Shown here: positions 8,931 through 16,887 of the stretch, piece after piece
Position numbering within the stretch: position 1 is the first letter of the stretch
How the letters are laid out: each line of letters opens with the position of its first letter
Origin: Aquabacterium sp.
GTDB lineage: Bacteria > Pseudomonadota > Gammaproteobacteria > Burkholderiales > Burkholderiaceae_C
Assembly (NCBI GenBank): GCA_023266355.1
Contig: JAHFQM010000001.1
Coordinates: forward strand, 456,115-520,114
Reading direction: 5' to 3'
DNA length: 64,000 nucleotides
Notes under the pieces: model-generated
The model's database searches: none
What the model saw: the letters and a program-made list of their open reading frames with translations, nothing else
What the model was told of the DNA's origin: nothing
Program-made: the position numbers and the translations under genes

Positions 8931-9733
8931 GCGCCGCGGCACCTGGGTCCGTGCCCACCGCCTCGATGGCGACGAACTGGTGGCGCGCACCGATCGCCAT
9001 CTGGCGCCTGAGCCGTGTTGTGGGGCACATCCTGTACGGGCTGGTGCTGGTCTACACCGTCTGGGATGCGCAAGACACCGCCACGCGGGAGCGCCGCACC
9101 ATCGCTTGGTCGATGCGCTTGCTCAACCTGCTGGGCCTGACCGTGCAGTGCCAGGGCAAGCCCCACGCGGGGTCGCGCTTGGTGGTCTCCAACCACATCT
9201 CCTGGCTGGACATCATCGTCATCAACTCGGTCATGCCCTCGCGCTTCGTCTCCAAGGCCGAGGTCGGGCAGTGGCCGGTCATTGGCCGCCTGGTGACGGC
9301 CGCGGGCACCCTGTTCCTGGTGCGTGAGCGCCGCCGCGACGCCATGCGCGTGCTGGGCCTGATGGCGCAAGCCCTGCGCGATGGCCAGAGCGTGGCCGTC
9401 TTCCCCGAAGGCACCACGGGGGCGGGCCACGAGCTCATGCATTTCCACGCCAACCTCGTGCAGTCGGCCATCGACGCGCCCGCGCCCATCCAACCGGTGG
9501 TGCTGAGCTACCGCGATGCCCGGCATGCCGTCAGTCCCTCGGCGGCCTACATCGGCGACACGGGCCTGTTGGCGTCGATGTGGATGGTGGCCAGCGCCAA
9601 GGACCTGACGGTGTCGGTGCAGATCCTGCCCGCTGAAACCGTGGCCCACGCCGACCGCCGCCTGCTGACCGAGCGGCTGCACAGCGAGATGTCGGCGCGC
9701 CTGGCGCTGGCCATCCAGGCGGCCCAAGCTTGA
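8927..9733 (+). CDS. plsC: 1-acyl-sn-glycerol-3-phosphate acyltransferase (PlsC-type)
   Basis: About 268 residues. It transfers an acyl chain to lysophosphatidic acid at the inner membrane. An N-terminal hydrophobic stretch (VVGHILYGLVLVYTVW) precedes the acyltransferase HX4D motif in SNHISWLDIIVI, then SRFVSKAEVGQWPVIG, and the second motif FPEGTTGAG. The ATG at 8927 overlaps the pyrC' stop in ATGA. A methionine at residue 15 is an alternative start. It is the last gene of the run that begins at yqgE, with no recognisable terminator after it. Its substrate class (LPA or another lysolipid) is not determined by these motifs. Confidence 0.88.
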   Translation: MSAAAPGSVPTASMATNWWRAPIAIWRLSRVVGHILYGLVLVYTVWDAQDTATRERRTIAWSMRLLNLLGLTVQCQGKPHAGSRLVVSNHISWLDIIVINSVMPSRFVSKAEVGQWPVIGRLVTAAGTLFLVRERRRDAMRVLGLMAQALRDGQSVAVFPEGTTGAGHELMHFHANLVQSAIDAPAPIQPVVLSYRDARHAVSPSAAYIGDTGLLASMWMVASAKDLTVSVQILPAETVAHADRRLLTERLHSEMSARLALAIQAAQA

Positions 9734-9963
9734 TTCAGACTTGATCTGGATTCAGATATCGGGGGCTGTGAAGATGTGTTGCGCGCTTGTGTGAACAATT
9801 GCGCAGCATTCGGGTACTTTTTCGGACAACTTCTCGGGCCATCGGCCGATAGCCTTAGGCCACCCTTTGTCACATCACGCAAAGGGCCTGCGACGCTCAT
9901 GGGTTTCCTCGACAGAGGCCTGGGCGCCGCGACGTCGACCCCAACCCCTTGAGGAGTCCCTCC
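9734..9963. other. Intergenic region before the porin
   Basis: 230 bases without a convincing open reading frame. It must contain the porin promoter. I see a repeated TTGCGC about 20 bases apart near 9780-9805, and a GATTCAGA repeat near 9733-9755, but no well-spaced -35/-10 pair and no terminator with a T run for the preceding operon. Confidence 0.4.
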
Positions 9964-11268
9964 ATGTCCCCAAAGAACCTTCGGTGTCTGCCCCTCGCTG
10001 CAGCAGCCATGGTCGTCTGCATGAGCGCTCAGGCCGAGTACACCTTCGCCGATGGCAAGCTGCGCCTGTCTGGTTTCGGCACCGTTGGCGTGTCCCGCAC
10101 GAACAACGACCAGGCCTACTTCAACTATCCCGGTCAGGGTGGGGGGGCCGACCGTTCGGCCAGCTTCGACCCGGACAGCAAGCTGGGTCTGCAGGGCACC
10201 TACAAGTTCACCGATACGCTGTCGGCCACGGCCCAGCTGCTGACCAAGTACCGCGCCACCGGCGAGTACAAGCCTGAGTTCGAATGGGCCTTCGCCAAGT
10301 GGCAGGCCACGCCTTCGACCACCGTGCGCCTGGGCCGCATCGGCGCACCTTTTTTCACCGTCTCGGACTTCCGTGATGTGGGCTATGCCAACACCACCGT
10401 GCGTCCGCCGCTGGACGTCTATGGCCAGGTGCCTGTGAGCTCCGTGGACGGTGGCGACATCAGCTACCAAGCCAACGTGGGCAGCGCGACGGTGACCAGC
10501 ACCCTGTGGGGCGGCCAGACCAAGGTCAAGTACGCCTCAGCCCTGCGCAACAGCGGTGCCGACCTGGACCCGATCCTGGTCAAGCTGCGCAATCAACTGG
10601 GTTTGAACCTTCAGGCTGAATTCGATGGCGGCTACACCCTGCGCTTCGGCCACAGCCAAAGCAAGCTGAGCCTGGAAACCTCCTCCTTGGGCACCTTGCG
10701 CAGCGGCCTGTCGGGTGTGCTTGCCGGTGGTCTGGGTGCGGGCCCGCAAGCCCTGGCCAACCAGATGCTCAATGACGTGACCACCACCGGCCAGAAGGCG
10801 ACCTTCACCGGCCTGGGCGCATCGATGGACCGCGACAACATCGTCCTGGCCACCGAGTACACTTGGCGCACCATCGACAAGGGCGCGGTGGCCGACACCA
10901 CCGGTTGGTACGTGCTGGGCGGCTACCGCTTTGGCACCGTGTTGCCCTACGTGGTGGTGTCCCGCCTGACGGTGGACGACCTCAACACCAGCCTCAACCC
11001 GCAGGCGTCTGCCCTGGGTGCGGCCTACCGCGGCGCCCAAGGCCTGGTCAACAACGGCAAGGTGGCGCAGAACACCCTGTCCGTGGGCACCCGCTGGGAT
11101 TTCCGCTCCGGCATGGCCCTGAAGGCGCAGTTCGACCGCATCTCCAAGCCCTCCGGTAGCAATGGCCTGTTCCTGAACCCCGATGCCGCGACCGCTTCGG
11201 GCCAGGACTTCTTCAACAACAAGAAGAAAGTCAATGTGCTGAGCCTGGCCGTTGATTTCGTGTTCTGA
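9964..11268 (+). CDS. Outer-membrane porin
   Basis: The 434-residue preprotein has a signal peptide ending in SAQA-EYTF and a beta-rich remainder. It closes with ...LAVDFVF, the terminal aromatic residue recognised by the BAM complex. The N-terminal strand KLRLSGFGTVGVSR and the motif LGRIGAPFFTVSDFRDVGY resemble porins of Burkholderiales that fall between the general trimeric porins and DcaP-like proteins. GAGGAG at 9951-9956 fixes the start at ATG 9964. A small phosphate-binding-like protein gene follows after 19 bases with its own RBS, so the two are likely cotranscribed. The solute is unknown. Confidence 0.82.
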   Translation: MSPKNLRCLPLAAAAMVVCMSAQAEYTFADGKLRLSGFGTVGVSRTNNDQAYFNYPGQGGGADRSASFDPDSKLGLQGTYKFTDTLSATAQLLTKYRATGEYKPEFEWAFAKWQATPSTTVRLGRIGAPFFTVSDFRDVGYANTTVRPPLDVYGQVPVSSVDGGDISYQANVGSATVTSTLWGGQTKVKYASALRNSGADLDPILVKLRNQLGLNLQAEFDGGYTLRFGHSQSKLSLETSSLGTLRSGLSGVLAGGLGAGPQALANQMLNDVTTTGQKATFTGLGASMDRDNIVLATEYTWRTIDKGAVADTTGWYVLGGYRFGTVLPYVVVSRLTVDDLNTSLNPQASALGAAYRGAQGLVNNGKVAQNTLSVGTRWDFRSGMALKAQFDRISKPSGSNGLFLNPDAATASGQDFFNNKKKVNVLSLAVDFVF

Positions 11269-11287
11269 GCCTGAGGGAGCCACACAC

Positions 11288-11731
11288 ATGCAATACCCCA
11301 ACACCCTCCAGTCCGTGCTGAAGTCCGCGGTGGCCATCGGCCTGCTGACCCTGGCCCACGCGGCTTCGGCCCAGGTTGCCGTGATCGTCAACCCCAAGAG
11401 CGCGATCGCCAACCTCTCGCCCGAGCAGGTCTCGTCGATCTTCCTGGGCAAGAGCAACACCCTGCCGTCCGGCAGCACCGCCGCACCCGTGGACCTGCCC
11501 GACGGCAGCCCCGTGCACGAGCAGTTCTACACCAAGGCCACCGGCAAGACCTCGGCCCAGGTCAAGGCCACCTGGGCCCGCCTGACCTTCTCCGGCAAGG
11601 CCACGCCGCCCAAGGAATTGGGCAGCTCGGCCGACGTCAAGAAGTTCGTGGCGGCCAACCCCGATGCCATCGGCTACATCGAGAAATCGGCCGTGGATGG
11701 CACGGTGAAGGCCGTGCTGACGATCGACTGA
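11288..11731 (+). CDS. Small periplasmic PstS-like (phosphate-binding superfamily) protein
   Basis: 147 residues with a clear signal peptide (LKSAVAIGLLTLAHAASAQ). The mature part, QVAVIVNPKSAIANLSPEQVSSIFLGKS, is typical of the compact substrate-binding-like proteins often labelled phosphate ABC transporter substrate-binding. The AIGYIEKSAVDG block near the end matches the PBP-like fold family. It is about half the length of true PstS and has no ABC transporter genes nearby. A direct role in phosphate uptake is therefore unproven. A GAGGGAG site precedes ATG 11288. Confidence 0.75.
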   Translation: MQYPNTLQSVLKSAVAIGLLTLAHAASAQVAVIVNPKSAIANLSPEQVSSIFLGKSNTLPSGSTAAPVDLPDGSPVHEQFYTKATGKTSAQVKATWARLTFSGKATPPKELGSSADVKKFVAANPDAIGYIEKSAVDGTVKAVLTID

Positions 11732-11765
11732 TCGGCGACCGTTTGGCAGATTGATCTGCTTCAGA

Positions 11766-11781
11766 GCGGTCAAATGACCGC
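11766..11781. promoter_or_regulatory. Perfect palindrome upstream of the desaturase
   Basis: GCGGTCA-AA-TGACCGC is a perfect 7+2+7 inverted repeat about 115 bases before the desaturase start. No T run follows, so it is not a typical terminator. It could be an operator for a dimeric regulator. A TACAAT at 11864-11869 could be the -10 of the desaturase promoter, without a good -35. Assignment is tentative. Confidence 0.35.
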
Positions 11782-11895
11782 CAAGACAGGGTTGTCTCGT
11801 GGCTTTGGCCGCGCGGCAACCCTTTATCTTTTCGGCAGGGTCGGGCGCGCCCTCGCGGACACCTACAATCTTGCGTCCCGCTGAAAGGTCATTTG

Positions 11896-13122
11896 ATGTT
11901 CGATTCCGCTTTGTTGCAGGCCCTGCATGACGGTCTGCTGGGCTGGGCCATCCAGGGTCTGGCCGATGCCAGCTGGGGGCAAATCGTTGCCTACACCCTG
12001 CTTCTCACCCACATCACCATCGCTTCGGTGACGATTTTCCTGCATCGCGCTCAGGCCCACCGGTCGCTTGAGCTGCATGCCATCCCCTCGCACTTCTTCC
12101 GCTTCTGGCTGTGGCTGACCACCAGCACCGTCACCAAGCAATGGGTGGCCGTGCACCGCAAGCACCACGCCAAGTGCGAAACCGCCGAAGACCCGCACAG
12201 CCCCGTGGCCCACGGCATCAAGACCGTGCTGCTGACCGGCCGTGAGTTGTACGCCGTGGAAGCCGCCAAGGCCGAGACGCTCAAGAAGTTCGGCCACGGC
12301 ACGCCCGATGACTGGCTGGAGCGCACGCTCTACACCCCGCGCAACAACTGGGGCCCGATCGCCATGCTGCTGATCGACCTGGCCTTGTTCGGCGCCATCG
12401 GCATCACCGTCTGGGCCGTTCAGATGGTCTGGATCCCCATCACGGCGGCCGGCATCATCAACGGCCTGGGCCACTGGTGGGGTTACCGGAACTTCGAGGC
12501 GCCCGACGCCTCCACCAACATCTCCCCCTGGGGGATCGTCATCGGTGGCGAAGAACTGCACAACAACCACCACACCTACCCGACCTCGGCCAAGCTGTCG
12601 GTCAAGCCCTACGAATTCGACATCGGCTGGGGCTACATCCGTGGCCTGGAAATGCTGGGCCTGGCCAAGGTCCGCAAGACCCCGCCGCGCCTGACCCTGG
12701 GCAACATCAAGCCGGTGGCCGACGCCAAGACGCTGGAGGCCATCGTGGCCAACCGCTACGAGCTGATGGCCGGCTACGCACGCGAAGTGCGCCTGGCCTG
12801 CCGCAGTGAGCTGAACCGCCTGAAGGCCTCGGGCGAAGAGGGCGCTGCCAGCCGCCTGGCGCGCGTGCGCCGCTGGATGCACCGCGACGTCGAGCAGATG
12901 CCTGCCGGCGTGCCGCAGGAAGTGGCAGCGGCCTGCGAAGCCCACCCCCACCTGGCCAAGCTGATCGCCATGCGCGAAGAGCTGCGCGCCCTCTGGACGC
13001 GCACCAATGTGTCCGCCGAGCAGCTGGTGGCCGACCTGCAGAACTGGTGCCAGCGCGCCGAAGCCAGCGGCATCCAGGCACTGCAGGAGTTCTCGCTGAA
13101 GCTGCGCGCAGCCCACGCCTGA
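11896..13122 (+). CDS. Fatty acid desaturase (membrane di-iron, delta-9 type)
   Basis: 408 residues. It introduces a double bond into acyl-CoA or lipid-bound acyl chains at the membrane. All three histidine boxes are present: HRAQAH (residues 50-55), HRKHH (87-91) and HNNHH near 222. Hydrophobic segments flank them (VAYTLLLTHITIASVTIFL; IAMLLIDLALFGAIGITVW). A C-terminal region of about 110 residues past the catalytic core is rich in charged helices and is unusual for short desaturases but common in this bacterial subgroup. ATG 11896 follows AAAGG. Whether the substrate is acyl-CoA or phospholipid is not determinable. Confidence 0.9.
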   Translation: MFDSALLQALHDGLLGWAIQGLADASWGQIVAYTLLLTHITIASVTIFLHRAQAHRSLELHAIPSHFFRFWLWLTTSTVTKQWVAVHRKHHAKCETAEDPHSPVAHGIKTVLLTGRELYAVEAAKAETLKKFGHGTPDDWLERTLYTPRNNWGPIAMLLIDLALFGAIGITVWAVQMVWIPITAAGIINGLGHWWGYRNFEAPDASTNISPWGIVIGGEELHNNHHTYPTSAKLSVKPYEFDIGWGYIRGLEMLGLAKVRKTPPRLTLGNIKPVADAKTLEAIVANRYELMAGYAREVRLACRSELNRLKASGEEGAASRLARVRRWMHRDVEQMPAGVPQEVAAACEAHPHLAKLIAMREELRALWTRTNVSAEQLVADLQNWCQRAEASGIQALQEFSLKLRAAHA

Positions 13123-13142
13123 GCCTTTTCCCTGCCCGTTTC

Positions 13143-13169
13143 AAAAAAGCCGCCTTCGGGCGGCTTTTT
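13143..13169. terminator. Bidirectional rho-independent terminator between the desaturase gene and fabI
   Basis: Stem GCCGCC (13149-13154), loop TTCG, stem GGCGGC (13159-13164). It is preceded by six A and followed by five T, so it can terminate transcription from either strand. It lies between the convergent desaturase (+) and fabI (-) genes. Confidence 0.93.
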
Positions 13170-13200
13170 CATGCCTGTGCGTCGGGGTGGGGGCGCTGCG

Positions 13201-14013
13201 TCAGGCCATGATGTTCAGGCCGCCGTCCACATACACCGTCGAGCCGGTCAGGTGGCGCGCCAACGGGCTGGCCAGGTGCGCGCAGGTGAGGCCCACGTCC
13301 ATGGTGTCGATGGGCTGGTGCAGGGGCGCCTCGCTGGCCGCGTGCGCCAGCAGCACGTCGAACTCTTTCAGGCCCGAGGCCGCGCGTGTGGCGATGGGGC
13401 CGGGCGAGATGGCGTGCACCCGGATGCCCTGTGGCCCCAGCTCGTAGGCCAGGTAGCGGCAGCTGGCTTCCAGCGCGGCCTTCACCGGGCCCATCAGGTT
13501 GTAGTTGGGCACGACCTTGTTGGCCCCGAGGTAGCTCATGGCGAAGAGCGTGCCGCCCTCGGTCATCAGCGGCGCAGCCCGTCGGGCCAGGCGCAGGAAA
13601 GAGTGGCAGGAGATGTCCATGGCCATGGCGAAGCCCTCGGCCGAACTCTGCAGCAGGCCCGATTGCAAATCCGCCTTGGGCGCGAAGGCGATGGAGTGCA
13701 CCAGCAGGTCCAACCGGCCCCAGCGGGCTTGCAGTGCCGCGAACACGGCGTCCATCTGATCAGGCTGGGTCACGTCCAGCGGCAGCAGCATCTCGGCGCC
13801 GATCTCCTGGGCGACAGGCTCGACGTGCGGCCTGGCCTTGTCGTTCTGGTAAGTCAGGGCGACGTCGGCGCCACACAGCCGGAAAGCCCGGGCGCAGCCT
13901 GCGGCGATGGAGTCCCCGTTCGCCACCCCCACCACGAGCGCTTTCTTGCCCGCCAGCAGGGTTGGTGGGGCCAGTGTGGGCGAGCTGCTGGTGCTGGGGT
14001 GGGTGTCGGGCAT
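13201..14013 (-). CDS. fabI: Enoyl-[acyl-carrier-protein] reductase (NADH), FabI type
   Basis: Final reductive step of each fatty acid elongation cycle. The SDR fold has the FabI-specific nucleotide site VVGVANGDSIAAGCA and the catalytic YX6K in YNLMGPVK rather than the YX3K of classical SDRs. ISPGPIATRAASGL and the terminal VDGGLNIM also match FabI. About 270 residues from ATG 14013. That start has no strong RBS, and ATG 14043 in the same frame is an alternative. It converges on the desaturase gene across a shared terminator, placing two fatty-acid-modifying enzymes side by side. A second housekeeping FabI elsewhere is possible. Confidence 0.9.
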   Translation of the reverse strand: MPDTHPSTSSSPTLAPPTLLAGKKALVVGVANGDSIAAGCARAFRLCGADVALTYQNDKARPHVEPVAQEIGAEMLLPLDVTQPDQMDAVFAALQARWGRLDLLVHSIAFAPKADLQSGLLQSSAEGFAMAMDISCHSFLRLARRAAPLMTEGGTLFAMSYLGANKVVPNYNLMGPVKAALEASCRYLAYELGPQGIRVHAISPGPIATRAASGLKEFDVLLAHAASEAPLHQPIDTMDVGLTCAHLASPLARHLTGSTVYVDGGLNIMA

Positions 14014-14106
14014 GGTGGGCGAGCAGGGTGGCCAAAGCCCCATGCTGCGCTGCACACATGAATGCCGCAAGTCAGCTGAGTGGCGCGCTAGGACAAAGCT
14101 TGCGCG

Positions 14107-14145
14107 CAAAGAAAAACCCACCGGGCTTGACGCCAGGTGGGTTTT
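14107..14145 (-). terminator. Rho-independent terminator downstream of rpmG
   Basis: On the minus strand AAAACCCACC pairs with GGTGGGTTTT (plus positions 14136-14145 with 14113-14122) around a 13-base loop, followed by a T-rich run. It lies about 40 bases beyond the rpmG stop and ends the rpmB-rpmG transcript before fabI. Confidence 0.88.
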
Positions 14146-14182
14146 GCGTGTGGCGTGGAGGGTGCCGAGGCACCCCGACACA

Positions 14183-14353
14183 TCACTTCAGCTTGACTTC
14201 CTTGTAGGCGACGTGCTTGCGTGCCTTCGGGTCGAACTTCATGAATTCCAGCTTTTGGGGCGTGGTCTTCTTGTTCTTGCTGGTGGTGTAGAAGTGGCCG
14301 GTACCCGCAGTGGATTCCAGCTTGATCTTTTCGCGTCCGCCTTTAGCAGCCAT
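14183..14353 (-). CDS. rpmG: 50S ribosomal protein L33
   Basis: 56 residues beginning [20 protein letters not shown] and ending [18 protein letters not shown], the standard bacterial L33 of the cysteine-free type (no zinc-binding CxxC). An AGGAGAACACC site precedes the ATG. It follows rpmB by 13 bases in the usual rpmB-rpmG operon and is closed by the terminator at 14107-14145. Confidence 0.97.
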   Translation of the reverse strand: MAAKGGREKIKLESTAGTGHFYTTSKNKKTTPQKLEFMKFDPKARKHVAYKEVKLK

Positions 14354-14366
14354 GGTGTTCTCCTAA

Positions 14367-14600
14367 TTACAGTTCGCCGCGGGCGCGCAGATCCACCAGG
14401 ATCGCGTCGATGCCCTTCTTGTCGATCAGGCGCAGAGCGGCGGCGCTGATGCGCAGACGCACCCAGCGGTTTTCGCTCTCGACCCAGAAACGGCGGTACT
14501 GCAGGTTGGGCAGGAAACGACGCTTGGTCTTGTTGTTGGCGTGGGAAACATTGTTCCCGGACATCGGGCCCTTACCCGTGACTTGACAGACGCGTGCCAT
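14367..14600 (-). CDS. rpmB: 50S ribosomal protein L28
   Basis: 77 residues: [20 protein letters not shown], then the [18 protein letters not shown] core and an [18 protein letters not shown] tail, the L28 pattern without zinc cysteines. The ATG at 14600 is preceded by GGAGAAGCG. It is transcribed from the strong promoter at 14772-14800, leaving a leader of about 165 bases. Confidence 0.97.
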   Translation of the reverse strand: MARVCQVTGKGPMSGNNVSHANNKTKRRFLPNLQYRRFWVESENRWVRLRISAAALRLIDKKGIDAILVDLRARGEL

Positions 14601-14771
14601 GACGCTTCTCCGTTCGCTGATATGCACCGCTTGAGGCGATGCTGATGTTGCGTGGCCAGTGCTCAGAGCAGGACGCAAGCCCTGGTGAACACCCTTCCGA
14701 GCGCTGTGGCCAGACCCACGAAAAAACCGAAGGCCTGCCCCTGGCATCGGGACGAATTTGCAAAGACATCG

Positions 14772-14800
14772 ATTATAGCCAGATTCTGACCGTTTGGCAA
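14772..14800 (-). promoter_or_regulatory. Sigma-70 promoter for rpmB-rpmG
   Basis: On the minus strand TTGCCA (plus 14795-14800) and a perfect TATAAT (14772-14777) are separated by exactly 17 bases. The start of transcription would be near 14765. The leader to rpmB is long enough for feedback by a ribosomal protein, but I cannot identify a specific fold. The promoter lies just past the trxB stop, so rpmB does not depend on trxB transcription. Confidence 0.8.
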
Positions 14801-14820
14801 AATCTGGCTGACATTTGCGC

Positions 14821-16063
<1,243 letters not shown>

Positions 16064-16735
16064 ATGGCCATGTTGTCCAACCTTGACCTGATCCGGCGCG
16101 TTCCGCTGTTTTCGATGCTGACGCAAGCTCAGGCCGAATCCATCGCCGAAGGTGTGGTCAAGCGCCGCTACCGCCGCGGTGAGCTCATCGTGGAGCGTGG
16201 CCGCAAGACCAACGCCCTGTTCATCCTGCTGACCGGCCGTGCCCGCGTGGTGGCGTCCGACGAGCGTGGCCGCGAGGTCATCCTGGCCGTGCTGGAGGCG
16301 GGCGACTACCTCGGTGAGATGAGCCTGATCGACAACGAGCCCCATTCGGCCACCGTGCGCGCCGAGGTGCAGACCGATGTGCTGGTGCTGGGCCGTGCCG
16401 AGTTTGCCCGTTGCCTGCCCGAGAATTCTTCGCTGAGCTACGCCATCCTGCGCGGTCTGGTGCAGCGCCTGCGCAATGCCGACCGCCAGATCGAATCCCT
16501 GGCCCTGCTGGACGTGTATGGCCGCGTGGCCCGCGCCCTGCTGGACATGGCCGATGAGGATGCCGGTGAGAAGGTCATCCGTGGCAAGGTGTCCCGCCAG
16601 GACCTGGCCAAGCACGTGGGCGCCTCGCGCGAGATGGTGTCCCGCGTGATGAAGGACCTGGAAGAGCGCGGCCTGATCGAAACGCAGGATTCTGGCAGCG
16701 TGGTGCTCAAGGACCGGCTGGCTGCGACCGCCTGA
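16064..16735 (+). CDS. Crp/Fnr family transcriptional regulator
   Basis: 223 residues: a cyclic-nucleotide-binding fold (about 1-125), a long dimer helix, and a winged helix-turn-helix (SRQDLAKHVGASREMVSRVM). The recognition helix keeps the R-E-xx-x-R pattern of CRP, so TGTGA-like half-sites are likely. The phosphate-binding cassette reads GEMSLIDNEPHSATV: the cAMP-contacting Arg of CRP (RSA) is His here, and there is no Fnr cysteine cluster at the N terminus. The ligand is therefore uncertain. GAGGAG precedes ATG 16064, and a terminator at 16780-16803 isolates it from ftsK. Confidence 0.88.
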   Translation: MAMLSNLDLIRRVPLFSMLTQAQAESIAEGVVKRRYRRGELIVERGRKTNALFILLTGRARVVASDERGREVILAVLEAGDYLGEMSLIDNEPHSATVRAEVQTDVLVLGRAEFARCLPENSSLSYAILRGLVQRLRNADRQIESLALLDVYGRVARALLDMADEDAGEKVIRGKVSRQDLAKHVGASREMVSRVMKDLEERGLIETQDSGSVVLKDRLAATA

Positions 16736-16779
16736 GTTCCATGCGGCCTGCCTGAGGGCCGACAGCGCATTTCCTGGAA

Positions 16780-16803
16780 AGCCGGCCCGTGGGTCGGCTT
16801 TTT
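16780..16803 (+). terminator. Rho-independent terminator after the Crp-like gene
   Basis: GCCGGCC pairs with GGTCGGC (one G-T pair) across a CGTG tetraloop, with flanking A-T pairs and a five-T run. It lies 45 bases after the regulator stop. Confidence 0.88.
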
Positions 16804-16887
16804 GCTGCCTGCGCCGAAACTGTGTCGGGTGGTCAATGGCGCGTGCTGTGAGCGGGTGAGGGCGCTGCTTTGATCCACAATCGTGGC

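Noticed and set aside
13187..14207. Plus-strand frames through fabI
   Set aside because: No ribosome binding site or family motif; the minus strand encodes a clear FabI with YX6K.
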